Below are positions 18,701 to 27,093 of a stretch of 64,000 nucleotides of DNA, piece after piece. The stretch spans positions 5,208,001 to 5,272,000 of the forward strand of contig NZ_CP029255.1 in NCBI RefSeq assembly GCF_003122385.1, written 5' to 3'. Both the position numbers and the translations under genes were made by a program. Within the stretch, counting starts at the first letter, position 1. Each line of letters opens with the position of its first letter. The notes under the pieces were generated by a model. The model did no database searches and was not told the origin of the DNA. It saw only the letters and a list, made by a program, of their open reading frames with translations. Source of the DNA: Flavobacterium crocinum. Lineage in GTDB: Bacteria > Bacteroidota > Bacteroidia > Flavobacteriales > Flavobacteriaceae.

Positions 18701-20241
18701 AATTTCAGTTTCCTTAAATCTGAATTTTCTACATTAATATGAAAGTCATAGCGATTCTCTTTTTTGCTTAAATCCAGCAAACCATCAAAACTTAAGTTCA
18801 GGTTAGGATCGTTGATTGCAATTTGTCCTTTGTAATATGGCAGTTTGAAATTTCCGTTTACTACAATATTATTATAAGTATAACTATTATAATTAAGTTT
18901 CGAAATATCGCCTTTGATAATCGTATTCAAATACTTCTCGGTAAAACCAACACCGTCAACATCCAGATTTAGAGTTGTTCTTCCTAAATCTTTTCGGTTT
19001 AAAACAGCCCCAATATTAAAATCAGTCAAAATGATATTTCCGGAATAAGAAGCTTTATCAATAAAATCCATATTATTCATATGAAGATCGACCTGACCGT
19101 TTCCTAAATCGGTTCCGATTTTAAAATCGGTTTCCAAATCTGTAGTCGAAACTTTTGCTTTTCCGACAATATTGAATTTTCCAATTCTCTTCATTTCAAC
19201 AGGAAGTTTTTTTCCTAAAACTTCCGGAAGCAGAATTACCAAATCGTTGTAACTGGAAAGTAGTTTATCAAACTTTCCATCCATCGAAAACTTTTGAGTT
19301 TTACTTCCTAAAAGATTTCTAAAATTGATTGTTCCGTTGATTTTGGATCCATTTGTATCACTTAATCTTAATCTGGTAAGTGTCATGTTATTCAACGGAC
19401 CATCTAACTTTGTTTTTAGTTTAAAATGCTGATTTCTGCCCAAACCGTCATAAAAATGACGAATATCATTAGTTGCAATAGAAGAAGAATCTATCGTCAC
19501 ATTAAACTTCACTTTATCTGTAAAATCAAGAAAGTCTGATGGTTTGTAGTTTAAAATTGCTAAACCATAAATAGAAGATCTTTTGGTTTTAATGGCCAGA
19601 TTCTCAACTTTAATCTGCTTTTTTGTATAACTGAATTTTCCGGCGAAATTAGACACATACAAACCACGATGATCCATAAAAGAAAATCGATGAATTGTTG
19701 TATTTACATCCGGTCCATATAATTTAAAATCACTTATATAGGCATTGAGTTTAGTGAAATCAAGGAATTTTGGTGTTGTTTTGTTTTCATCTACAACAGA
19801 AAACCTTCCTTTTTCGATATAACCATTCTTAGCTGTTAGAAGAAAATGTTTAGTTGATTTTTTCTTTGGCGCTGCATTATCTTCTTCAAAAGCCTGAATG
19901 AATTTATTCATGTTATTCTCATCCTCCCCTTTGTATGTTTTTAGGTTAAAAATTAAACCTGTAAGACGTAAATCACCAAAAATTAAATCTCCATCGAGTA
20001 ATCTGCTGAAACTTGCAATATCTGTAGTAATGATATCTGAATAAATTAAAGTCTTTTTATGATGGTCACGAATCAGTACTTTCTTTAATTTCACTCCGCC
20101 AAAAATATTAATAGCGGTTCTTTCAACAGTGATATCCACTTTAAAATCCTCGTTTAAAGTTTTTGTAACGTAGTTTGCAATTTCAGTCTGAACTACAGGA
20201 AGTGACAATATGATAGCAAGTGCCAGCAAAAGTAAAATCAA
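15709..20241 (-). CDS. tamB: TamB-like translocation/assembly (DUF490) protein, very large
   Basis: This protein of at least 1510 residues has one N-terminal membrane anchor and then a very long repetitive beta-rich region. It ends in the TamB/DUF490 domain (FNIQFPSVSNVLKSEIQYKLDD..., about 1290-1430) and a Lys/Glu-rich tail with KKEEEKKKKEEEKKKH. TamB-like proteins span the periplasm and act in outer-membrane protein assembly or bulk phospholipid transfer. The start is unusual: 20241 is a TTG that falls inside the hydrophobic anchor. The frame continues upstream through a Lys-rich stretch (KEAIKKVKKIISRTLIG) that looks like the true cytosolic N-terminus, but contains no ATG; an ATT at 20295 is the first plausible start. 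It is divergent from tsaD. Confidence 0.88.
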   Translation of the reverse strand: MILLLLALAIILSLPVVQTEIANYVTKTLNEDFKVDITVERTAINIFGGVKLKKVLIRDHHKKTLIYSDIITTDIASFSRLLDGDLIFGDLRLTGLIFNLKTYKGEDENNMNKFIQAFEEDNAAPKKKSTKHFLLTAKNGYIEKGRFSVVDENKTTPKFLDFTKLNAYISDFKLYGPDVNTTIHRFSFMDHRGLYVSNFAGKFSYTKKQIKVENLAIKTKRSSIYGLAILNYKPSDFLDFTDKVKFNVTIDSSSIATNDIRHFYDGLGRNQHFKLKTKLDGPLNNMTLTRLRLSDTNGSKINGTINFRNLLGSKTQKFSMDGKFDKLLSSYNDLVILLPEVLGKKLPVEMKRIGKFNIVGKAKVSTTDLETDFKIGTDLGNGQVDLHMNNMDFIDKASYSGNIILTDFNIGAVLNRKDLGRTTLNLDVDGVGFTEKYLNTIIKGDISKLNYNSYTYNNIVVNGNFKLPYYKGQIAINDPNLNLSFDGLLDLSKKENRYDFHINVENSDLRKLKFVSDSISRFKGDVVVQVTGNSIENLQGDIYLKDAEYQNPKSSYIFDDVTVSSNFDADRLRTITISSNDVVDGQIVGKFRFDQLDKLVMNSVGSLYTNYKPYKVRKGQFLRFNFRVYDKVVEMLYPEINIDSSTVVRGKIDSDLQEFKFRFRSQKITAAKNTFDNIRINIDNKNALYNAYVELDSIKTPYYKIRDFNLINVTAKDTLFVRSEFKGGNEGEDYFNLDLYHTIDKNKNNIVGIKKSEMKFKDYIWYLNEEAANDNQIVFDQYFKNFTIDNIILSHENQKIDLNGVIKGKDYKDLVLNFEDVDINKITPVNSKFVFDGNLNGSVNYKQNKNVYQPTASIKIDHLVMNKTELGTLNFDISGDESFRKFTVNSSIQNGFTESFRASGNFAIENKETIVDMSLKLEGFNLATLGTIGGDVLSNVRGSVSGNAAVVGNLKKPEINGRLYVEKAGMTIPYLNTDYELSDRTVIDLTNEKFLFRNNQLTDTKYGTKGLLNGSIEHKNFGDWKLDLNITSKRLLALDTKDSDDAAYFGTAFINGSASIRGPVESLFIKVDAKSEKGTEVKIPINNAQSVGESSWIHFVTPKEKYNLANGIVEKTKNYNGLELEFDFDITPDAEVEVILDRNSGHGMKGKGYGSLLFKINTLGKFNMWGDFQAYEGTYNFKYGGLIDKKFSVKKGGSIIWEGNPMRAQLNLEAVYKTQANPAVLLDNTSSFNKKVPVEVVIGLRGDLASPEPNFDIQFPSVSNVLKSEIQYKLDDKDIRQTQALYLLSTGSFMSTDGFSQGDFSGTLTETASSLLGGIIKSDNDKVNIDLNYIAADRRMGQEVDGQFVANISSQVNERITINGKLGVPVGGVNESAIVGDIEILYRVNEDGTMNLRLFNKENDINYIGQGIGYTQGVGISYEVDFDTFSELVNKLFKNHKIEKAVKNSSNDVQDSYLNPDFVNFTSKKEAEKNKKKAEKEEEKKKKEEEKKKHQEPHNNQGVIPDDNDY

Positions 20242-20358
20242 CCCAATAAGGGTTCTGGATATTATTTTCTTTACTTTTTTGATAGCTTCTTTAATTTTAG
20301 TTTTCTTTTAAATTTATTTTGAACAGACAAAGAGCGGCTGTTTTTGATAAAAATTCTT

Positions 20359-20366
20359 TAATTTTG
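20359..20366 (+). promoter_or_regulatory. Candidate -7 box for tsaD
   Basis: TAATTTTG matches TAnnTTTG, 73 bases before the tsaD ATG. A TTG lies upstream at 20344, closer than usual, so the call is weak. Confidence 0.3.
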
Positions 20367-20438
20367 GGGCACTGCTTAAATCAAAGAAATTTAAATCCCT
20401 TTGGTTTGTCAAATATAATTCAAAATTTGTGCCTTTAT

Positions 20439-21461
20439 ATGCAAAATCCAGAGGTTTTTATTCTAGCCATCGAAAGTTCATGCGATGATACTGCTGCCGC
20501 GGTTTTACATAACGACAAAGTATTGTCAAATGTTGTAGCCAATCAATTAATTCATAATCAATACGGAGGTGTTGTTCCGGAATTGGCTTCGCGAGCGCAT
20601 CAGCAGAATATTGTACCCGTGATAGATGCTGCACTTCGTAAAGCAAATGTACAAAAAGAACAGTTAAGCGCAATCGCCTTTACACAAGGTCCGGGCTTGA
20701 TGGGATCATTATTGGTGGGAACCTCTTTTAGTAAATCTTTATCATTGGCATTAAACATTCCGTTAATAGCTGTAAATCATATGCATGCTCATATTTTAGC
20801 CCATTTTATTGACGAAGAAGGCTATGATAAACCTGAATTTCCTTTTTTAGCTTTAACGATTAGTGGCGGACATACTCAGGTGGTTAAAGTGAACAGCTTT
20901 TTCGACATGGAAATCATTGGTGAAACTACAGATGATGCTGTAGGTGAAGCTTTTGACAAAAGTGCTAAAATCCTTGGACTTCCTTATCCGGGAGGCCCTT
21001 TGATTGATAAATATGCCAAAGAAGGAAATCCAAAAGCATTTGCATTTACAAAACCAAAAGTGCCTGGATTGGATTTTAGTTTCTCCGGACTTAAAACGGC
21101 TATTCTTTATTTCATTCAAAAAAATAAACAGGCAAATCCAAATTTCATTGAGGAAAATCTGAATGATATCTGTGCTTCGATTCAGCACACCATTATCGAA
21201 ATTTTAATGGATAAAATAAAATTGGCCGTAAAAGAAACCGGAATTACGCAAATTGCCATTGGCGGTGGTGTTTCTGCTAATTCTGGAATCAGAAATACAT
21301 TAAAAGAAACAGAAAGCAAATACGGCTGGAAAACTTTTATTCCCAAATTTGAATATACGACAGATAATGCCGCAATGATTGGGATTGTAGGTTACCAGAA
21401 ATACTTATCAAACCGTTTTGAAACTTCTGATGTAGTTTCTAAAGCAAGAATTCAATTTTAA
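20439..21461 (+). CDS. tsaD: tRNA N6-adenosine threonylcarbamoyltransferase
   Basis: TsaD transfers the threonylcarbamoyl group to A37 of tRNAs that read ANN codons. The start is the ATG at 20439 (MQNPEVFILAIESSCDDTAA), giving 340 residues; the open frame extends 40 residues further up without family similarity. Motifs are ESSCDDTA, NHMHAHI (the metal-binding HxxxH), SGGHTQ, and the nucleotide motif IGGGVSANSGIR. The rsmE gene starts 2 bases after the stop, so the two form an RNA-modification operon. The gene is divergent from the tamB-like gene. Confidence 0.95.
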   Translation: MQNPEVFILAIESSCDDTAAAVLHNDKVLSNVVANQLIHNQYGGVVPELASRAHQQNIVPVIDAALRKANVQKEQLSAIAFTQGPGLMGSLLVGTSFSKSLSLALNIPLIAVNHMHAHILAHFIDEEGYDKPEFPFLALTISGGHTQVVKVNSFFDMEIIGETTDDAVGEAFDKSAKILGLPYPGGPLIDKYAKEGNPKAFAFTKPKVPGLDFSFSGLKTAILYFIQKNKQANPNFIEENLNDICASIQHTIIEILMDKIKLAVKETGITQIAIGGGVSANSGIRNTLKETESKYGWKTFIPKFEYTTDNAAMIGIVGYQKYLSNRFETSDVVSKARIQF

Positions 21462-21463
21462 AA

Positions 21464-22168
21464 ATGCAGTTATTTTTCAATCCGAATATAGACGAAACCA
21501 CCGAAAGTTTTTCTTTTGACAAAGAAGAAAGCCGTCATATTATAAAAGTACTTCGTAAAAAAGATTCTGATATTCTTCATGTTACCAATGGTTCAGGATT
21601 ATTATTTGAAACTCAGATTACATTGGCTTCAGATAACAAATGTACTGTTGAAGTACTTTCAATAACCAATGCAGAAAAGCCTAAATTTCATCTTCATCTG
21701 GCTGTTGCGCCTACAAAAATGAATGATCGTTTTGAATGGTTTCTGGAAAAAGCTACTGAAATTGGAATTCAGGAAATAACACCTATTTTTTGTGATCGCT
21801 CTGAGCGTAAAGTAATCAATCGGGATCGTTTTGAGAAAATCATTCTTTCGGCAATGAAACAATGCAATGAAACTTTTCTTCCAAAATTAAATGAAGCGAT
21901 TTCGTTCAAAGAATTCATCAAACAGAAAAATGAAGGTTTACAATTGATTGCACATTGCGAAGAAACCGATAAAAAATCATTGAAAGAAGTCCTTAAACCA
22001 AATGAAGATGTCACTATTTTAATTGGTCCTGAAGGTGATTTTTCTGAAAAAGAAATTGCATTCGCATTAGAAAATAATTATAAACCGGTCACTTTAGGGA
22101 ATACACGTTTAAGAACCGAAACTGCTGCAGTTGTGGCTTGTCATAGTGTTGTTTTTTTTAATGAATAA
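21464..22168 (+). CDS. rsmE: 16S rRNA (uracil1498-N3)-methyltransferase
   Basis: RsmE methylates N3 of U1498 in 16S rRNA using SAM and a SPOUT trefoil knot. The 234 residues match the family. An N-terminal PUA-like part carries SRHIIKVLRKK, followed by the knot motifs LIGPEGDFSEKEI (near 188) and LGNTRLRTETA (near 212). The start codon is the ATG two bases after the tsaD stop, implying translational coupling. A long palindromic repeat lies just downstream and may end the message. Confidence 0.93.
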   Translation: MQLFFNPNIDETTESFSFDKEESRHIIKVLRKKDSDILHVTNGSGLLFETQITLASDNKCTVEVLSITNAEKPKFHLHLAVAPTKMNDRFEWFLEKATEIGIQEITPIFCDRSERKVINRDRFEKIILSAMKQCNETFLPKLNEAISFKEFIKQKNEGLQLIAHCEETDKKSLKEVLKPNEDVTILIGPEGDFSEKEIAFALENNYKPVTLGNTRLRTETAAVVACHSVVFFNE

Positions 22169-22180
22169 TTAACCGTTAAG

Positions 22181-22284
22181 TTTGTCATCCTGAGGAACGA
22201 AGGATCTCACACTTAGCTCGACAACGATTGGCGATATTCTTTATGGAATTTCTAGTGTGATCCCTCGTTCCTCGGGATGACAAA
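22181..22284. repeat. Long palindromic repeat element (REP-like hairpin)
   Basis: The left arm 22181-22213 begins tttgtcatcctgaggaacga. It is the near-perfect reverse complement of the right arm 22254-22284, which ends cctcgggatgacaaa. Differences are one 2-base insertion and two transitions that keep G-U pairing in RNA. The loop is 40 bases. This hairpin class with the core GTCATCCTGAGGAACGAAGGATCT is, from memory, widely repeated between genes in Bacteroidota and other bacteria. It lies between rsmE and the DUF4159 gene, is not coding, and could act as a terminator or stabilise the 3' end of the message. Confidence 0.8.
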
Positions 22285-22318
22285 AGGCATTACAGATTAC
22301 CAGATCATTTAAATCATT

Positions 22319-22957
22319 ATGAAAAAAATATTTTACATATTATTACTTTTTTCAATCTCTTCTTTTTCACAAGAAATCGCTTTACTAAAATACAGCGGAG
22401 GTGGTGACTGGTACGCTAATCCGACTTCTTTGCCCAATCTGATCAGTTTTTGCAATGCTAATATTAGTACCCGCATCAAAAACAAGCCTTCAACGGTTGA
22501 ACCAAGCAATCCAGATTTGTTCTCTTATCCTTTTGTACACATGACAGGACACGGAAATGTCGTTTTTAGTGATTCTGACGTAACCAATCTTAGAAATTAT
22601 CTGACTGCTGGTGGCTTTCTTCATATTGATGATAATTACGGAATGGATCAGTTTATTCGAAAAGAAATCAAAAAGATATTCCCGAATAACAGTTTAGTTG
22701 AAATTCCGGCCAATCATCCTATTTTTCAAAAACCTTTTCCTTTTCCAAACGGATTACCAAAAATTCATGAACATGACGGAACCCGTCCGCAGGCATTCGG
22801 AATTTTTATCGATAATAAGTTAGTTCTTCTTTATACATACGAATGTGATTTAGGCGATGGCTGGGAAGATGCCGAAGTACATAACGATCCCGCAAATGTT
22901 AGAGATAAAGCACTAAAAATGGGTGCCAACATTATCAATTATATTTTTACCAATTAA
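22319..22957 (+). CDS. DUF4159-domain secreted protein
   Basis: This 212-residue protein has a short signal peptide (about residues 1-17, ending SFSQ) followed by a single DUF4159 domain (GGDWYANPTSLPNLISFCN at its start). The fold is related to class I glutamine-amidotransferase-like domains. HMTGHG near residue 75 and HIDDNYGMD near 101 are conserved stretches, but no catalytic Cys-His pair is clear. Function is unknown; in Bacteroidota these proteins often occur near gliding or secretion genes, which are not seen here. The TrmH-family gene begins 10 bases after its stop, so they are co-transcribed. Confidence 0.85.
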   Translation: MKKIFYILLLFSISSFSQEIALLKYSGGGDWYANPTSLPNLISFCNANISTRIKNKPSTVEPSNPDLFSYPFVHMTGHGNVVFSDSDVTNLRNYLTAGGFLHIDDNYGMDQFIRKEIKKIFPNNSLVEIPANHPIFQKPFPFPNGLPKIHEHDGTRPQAFGIFIDNKLVLLYTYECDLGDGWEDAEVHNDPANVRDKALKMGANIINYIFTN

Positions 22958-22967
22958 ATTTTAAAAA

Positions 22968-23465
22968 GTGCAGCTGACTCACCAAGAAAATCAATTTGAA
23001 AGAAAAACTTTTCCGATTACTCTTGTTTGTGATCATATATACTTTCAGCAGAATATTGGTTCTTTATTCCGAATTTCTGAAGCTTTTGGAGTAGAAAATA
23101 TTATCTTTTTCGGAAAAGATATTCCACTGACACCTCGTAAAATAAATAAAACTTCACGAAGCACGCATCTTCATGTAGCACATTCTGTTATTGAAGATTT
23201 TACTTCACTTCAATCTTTTCTACTGGATAATGATTTTGAAATTATCTCTCTGGAAATCGCTTCTAATAGCAAACCTTTAAAAGAAGTTACTATTCCGAAA
23301 AATAAAAAAATAGCGCTTTTAATAGGAAGCGAAATCAACGGAATATCTGAAGAACTTCTAAAACTTTCTCATCAAATCGTGCATATCAATATGTTTGGCA
23401 AAAATAGCAGTATGAATGTTGTGCAGGCAGCAAGCATCGCGCTTTATGAACTTACTTCTAAATAA
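22968..23465 (+). CDS. TrmH/SpoU-family RNA 2'-O-methyltransferase
   Basis: This 165-residue SPOUT-fold methyltransferase begins at a GTG (22968) 10 bases after the preceding stop. The family motif 1 is CDHIYFQQNIGSLFRISEAF (Asn and Arg conserved). Motif 2 is LLIGSEINGI and motif 3 is HINMFGKNSSMNVVQAASI, which form the SAM-binding knot. At this length it has no extra RNA-binding domain. It probably methylates a tRNA or rRNA ribose, but the site cannot be told. A 285-base non-coding stretch follows. Confidence 0.88.
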   Translation: MQLTHQENQFERKTFPITLVCDHIYFQQNIGSLFRISEAFGVENIIFFGKDIPLTPRKINKTSRSTHLHVAHSVIEDFTSLQSFLLDNDFEIISLEIASNSKPLKEVTIPKNKKIALLIGSEINGISEELLKLSHQIVHINMFGKNSSMNVVQAASIALYELTSK

Positions 23466-23682
23466 AAAATTGTATTTCGCTTTTAAGCACTCATTTGATT
23501 TTCAAGAATTTGAATGTAATTTATCGTTAAACGGATAAATTATTACGACGAAATACATCAAAAAAAACAAAAATAAAGTAAAATCTTATTAATATTTTTG
23601 CTTGCGTTTTTGTAAGAACCAGCATTTGTAAGGTATCGGAAAAATTCGCACAAAATATCTGTTATAAAATTTTTCTGTAATT

Positions 23683-23690
23683 TAATTTTG
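23683..23690 (+). promoter_or_regulatory. Candidate -7 box for the M43 protease gene
   Basis: TAATTTTG matches TAnnTTTG, 61 bases before the ATG at 23751. The 10-base sequence gttataaaat occurs twice nearby, at 23661 and 23690, 29 bases apart. It may be a regulator site or chance in AT-rich DNA. Confidence 0.4.
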
Positions 23691-23750
23691 TTATAAAATT
23701 GCGCTAATGTTTAACTAATCAACATTTTTATAACAAAAACCCAAATTATT

Positions 23751-24710
23751 ATGAAAAAAGTTATTATTACCACATTTGCAGCTTTAATGCTTTTTGCCTG
23801 TCAAAACGAACAATCTGAATCAAGCAACGCAGATGCAGTTGTGGCTTCCAGAAGAGGATGCGCAACTCAGGAAGTTTTGGAAGCGCAACTAAAAGCTAAT
23901 CCTATGTTAGCCATCAAAATGCATGAAATTGAAACTTTTACAGCAAAACATGCTGGTTCAAGTTTTACAGGCCGTTTAGTAAATGGCAAAATTGAAATCC
24001 CTGTTGTAGTTAATGTGCTTTACAGAACAGCTGCACAAAATATCTCAGACGCACAAATTCAATCGCAAATTGATGTATTAAACAAAGATTTTAATGCATT
24101 AAATTCTGATTATAATAATGTACCAGCATTATTTTCTGGTGTAAAAGCGAATGTTGGTATTACATTTAAACTTGATCAAATCATTAGAAAATCGACTACC
24201 AAAACTTCTTGGGGAACTAATGATGCGATGAAAAAAACAGCTCAGGGCGGGATTGCTCCAACTTCTCCAACTACAAAACTAAATATGTGGTCTTGTAATA
24301 TTGGTGGCGGAATTTTAGGCTATGCGCAATTTCCCGGTGGAGCTTCAGCTACAGACGGAGTTGTGATTGATTCTCGTTATTTTGGTTTATCCGGAACAGC
24401 AAATGCTCCGTTTAACTTAGGAAGAACTGCCACACACGAAGTTGGGCACTGGATGAATTTACGCCATATCTGGGGAGATGCAACTTGTGGAAGCGATTTT
24501 GTAGCGGATACTCCAACGCATAACGAAGAAAACTACGGAGTTCCTGCATATCCACATTACAGCACTTGTTCCGGTACTCCTGTAGAAATGACAATGAACT
24601 ATATGGATTATGTTGATGATGCAGCAATGTATATGTTCTCAACAGGGCAAAAAAACAGAATTGCTGCAATATTTACAAGTGGAGGCGCAAGAGCTTCATT
24701 TGCACAATAA
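23751..24710 (+). CDS. M43 (pappalysin-like) zinc metalloprotease, lipoprotein
   Basis: This 319-residue secreted protein has a signal ending in a lipobox-like LFAC (Cys17), so it may be surface-anchored. The catalytic motif HEVGHWMNLRHIWG (HExxHxxGxxH-type, about residues 227-240) and the downstream Met-turn region MNYMDYVDDAAM identify an M43 metzincin. Cys residues around the active site (GDATCGS, STCSGTP) probably form disulfides. There is no T9SS C-terminal sorting domain; the protein ends shortly after the Met-turn. It likely degrades extracellular protein. A hairpin terminator follows. Confidence 0.9.
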   Translation: MKKVIITTFAALMLFACQNEQSESSNADAVVASRRGCATQEVLEAQLKANPMLAIKMHEIETFTAKHAGSSFTGRLVNGKIEIPVVVNVLYRTAAQNISDAQIQSQIDVLNKDFNALNSDYNNVPALFSGVKANVGITFKLDQIIRKSTTKTSWGTNDAMKKTAQGGIAPTSPTTKLNMWSCNIGGGILGYAQFPGGASATDGVVIDSRYFGLSGTANAPFNLGRTATHEVGHWMNLRHIWGDATCGSDFVADTPTHNEENYGVPAYPHYSTCSGTPVEMTMNYMDYVDDAAMYMFSTGQKNRIAAIFTSGGARASFAQ

Positions 24711-24730
24711 TTACAGACAAAATACTAATG

Positions 24731-24762
24731 AAAGCGAGATCTTACAGGTCTCGCTTTTTTTA
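24731..24762 (+). terminator. Rho-independent terminator of the M43 protease gene
   Basis: aaagcgaga (24731-24739) pairs with tctcgcttt (24749-24757) around a nine-base loop and runs into a T tract, 20 bases past the stop. Confidence 0.9.
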
Positions 24763-24817
24763 TTTAAACTCAAATTTTAAAATGCTTTTTCCTATATTTA
24801 TAGTCTAAATTTTAAAC

Positions 24818-25909
24818 ATGATCACATCAAAAACTATTTCAAACGGAATTTTAAGAGCATTAGCTACTATCTTAATAATTGGCATCGTTTTATATTTTTT
24901 ATATGAAATTCAGACTGTAATTGTTTACTTATGTATTTCATTACTATTATGTTTAATTGCAAATCCGTTAGTTTTATTTTTAAAGAACAAACTAAAATTC
25001 AGCAATTCGATGGCTGCTTCGACAACAATCGTCCTTTTTATTTTCCTTATTGTTGGTTTTATACTATTATTTGTTCCACTGATTATTTCTCAGGCTAATA
25101 ATTTATCTCTTTTAGATACAGCACATCTTCAGACTCAGTTTATGGAAACTGAAAAACATTTGGAAGAATATTTTAATATCCAGCATATCGATTTGAATAA
25201 AGTCATAAAAGATTCTAAACTCACTTCTGTATTAGATTTCAGTTATTTTACCGGTTTTATCAATTCGATAATCAATTTTATGGCTGATATGGGAATGGGA
25301 TTAGTTTCTGTATTTTTTATTACTTTCTTTTTTATAAAGGATCAGGCTATTTTTAAAGATCAGGCCAGACGAATATTACCGGATTCAAATGAGGATAAAA
25401 TTTTAAATTCCATCACAAAAATAAATCACCTTTTAACACGCTACTTTATTGGTTTATTACTGCAGTTAATTGTGGTATTTATTCTTTATCTGATTGTTTT
25501 GCTGATCTTTGGAAATAAAAATGCCTTTGTAATTGCTTTTTTATGTGCCATTTTAAATATAATCCCATACTTAGGACCAATTATTGGAACTACTCTGGCT
25601 GGAATTTTGACCATGATTAGTATGATTGGACAAGATTTTCAATCAGAAATCCTTCCAAAAACTATCTATGTAATTATAGGTTTTTTAATTGTTCAGGCAA
25701 TTGACAATAATGTAAGTCAGCCAATAATTTCATCAAAAAGTGTAAATTCGCACCCGTTAGAAATATTCTTGATTATCTTAATCAGTGGTATCACGTTTGG
25801 CATTGTCGGTATGATCATAGCCGTTCCTGCTTTTACTATGGTTAAAGTAATTTTAAAGGAATTTTTTCCAAACAATAAAATTGTCTCCGTATTAACCGAA
25901 AGAATTTAG
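24818..25909 (+). CDS. AI-2E-family (PerM/TqsA) membrane transporter
   Basis: This 363-residue protein has about seven to eight membrane helices. A first hydrophobic block spans residues 10-95, a soluble domain about 100-150, and the remaining helices 150-345. The conserved late segment ILNIIPYLGPIIGTTLAGI and the FGIVGMIIAVPAFTMVKVI end match the AI-2E/PerM family. Family members export small molecules or act as Na+/H+ antiporters; the substrate here is unknown and the name does not imply autoinducer transport. The next gene starts 2 bases after its stop. Confidence 0.88.
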   Translation: MITSKTISNGILRALATILIIGIVLYFLYEIQTVIVYLCISLLLCLIANPLVLFLKNKLKFSNSMAASTTIVLFIFLIVGFILLFVPLIISQANNLSLLDTAHLQTQFMETEKHLEEYFNIQHIDLNKVIKDSKLTSVLDFSYFTGFINSIINFMADMGMGLVSVFFITFFFIKDQAIFKDQARRILPDSNEDKILNSITKINHLLTRYFIGLLLQLIVVFILYLIVLLIFGNKNAFVIAFLCAILNIIPYLGPIIGTTLAGILTMISMIGQDFQSEILPKTIYVIIGFLIVQAIDNNVSQPIISSKSVNSHPLEIFLIILISGITFGIVGMIIAVPAFTMVKVILKEFFPNNKIVSVLTERI

Positions 25910-25911
25910 CT

Positions 25912-27090
25912 TTGAACACTTCCATTTTGCATCCAGATATTCAGGAATTTATCATTCAAAATACTGGTGCAGATCTCACAAAATTAGCGCTGCAGAAAAA
26001 TCCTTTTCCCGAAATGGACTGGATTTCAATTTTGAATCAGATCGAAGCGCGAACCAAAGCAAAAGACAAACTTCCGACATGGTTTTCAGCTTCTGATATT
26101 ATTTATCCGAGTAAAATTTCTGTCGAACAAACTTCTTCAGAAAAAACAGCTTTCTATAAAGCCAGTTTAGTTTCCGGCAAAACATTAATTGATCTTACGG
26201 GAGGTTTTGGTGTAGATGATTATTATTTTTCAAAGAAATTTGATTCCATAACGCATTGTGAAATTAATGAGGAATTGTCTGAAATCGTAAAACACAACTT
26301 CAAACAATTACAAATTCAAAATTGTACTTTCCATTCTGGAGATTCTATTCATTTATTAGAAAAGTCTAATCAGAAATACGATTGGATTTACATCGATCCG
26401 TCACGAAGAAATGATGCAAAAGGCAAAGTTTTTATGCTAAAAGACTGTTTGCCAAATGTTCCGGAATTACTAGATTTTTATTTCGAAAAAGCCGATTCTA
26501 TTTTAATCAAAACGGCTCCTTTATTAGATATTTCTGCAGGATTATCAGAACTTAAAAATGTCAAAAACATTCATGTTATTGCTCTTGAAAATGAAGTTAA
26601 AGAATTGCTTTTTGAGATTCATAAAAATTATTCAGGTGAAATATTCATAAAAACTGCCAATATTTTAAAAGAGAAAACAGAAACCTTTGATTTTGTTTTA
26701 GGCGAAATCTCTTTTCCTCTTTATGACTTACCAAAGCAATACTTATATGAGCCTAATTCGGCAATTATGAAATCAGGAGGTTTTGATGAAATTAGTACTA
26801 ATTTTCAAATCAATAAACTACACAAACATTCGCACTTATATACTTCAGAAAATTTAATTGATTTTCCGGGGCGACGATTTCAGATTCAGAAAGTCATTTC
26901 ATATAACAAAAATGAAATGAAAAATGAGCTTGTAAATCAACAGGCTAATATTACAACCCGCAATTTTCCGGAGACAGTAGAAAACATTAGAAAAAAGTGG
27001 AAAATAAAAAATGGAGGGAATTTGTATTGTTTTTTTACAACTGATGTAAAAGATAACAAAATAGTTTTAATTTGCAGCAAAATAATCTAA
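25912..27090 (+). CDS. PG_1098-like SAM-dependent methyltransferase with THUMP-like domain
   Basis: This 392-residue protein begins at a TTG two bases after the preceding stop. An N-terminal helical part (1-85) precedes a Rossmann methyltransferase domain: LIDLTGGFGVDDYYFSK (SAM motif I, about 97-113), HCEINEEL, and DWIYIDPSRR (motif IV, about 156-165). The C-terminal ~100 residues resemble the THUMP-like RNA-binding domain of the Porphyromonas PG_1098 family. An RNA substrate is likely but not defined. It is co-transcribed with the AI-2E-type transporter and the following small gene. Confidence 0.85.
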   Translation: MNTSILHPDIQEFIIQNTGADLTKLALQKNPFPEMDWISILNQIEARTKAKDKLPTWFSASDIIYPSKISVEQTSSEKTAFYKASLVSGKTLIDLTGGFGVDDYYFSKKFDSITHCEINEELSEIVKHNFKQLQIQNCTFHSGDSIHLLEKSNQKYDWIYIDPSRRNDAKGKVFMLKDCLPNVPELLDFYFEKADSILIKTAPLLDISAGLSELKNVKNIHVIALENEVKELLFEIHKNYSGEIFIKTANILKEKTETFDFVLGEISFPLYDLPKQYLYEPNSAIMKSGGFDEISTNFQINKLHKHSHLYTSENLIDFPGRRFQIQKVISYNKNEMKNELVNQQANITTRNFPETVENIRKKWKIKNGGNLYCFFTTDVKDNKIVLICSKII

Positions 27091-27093
27091 ACA

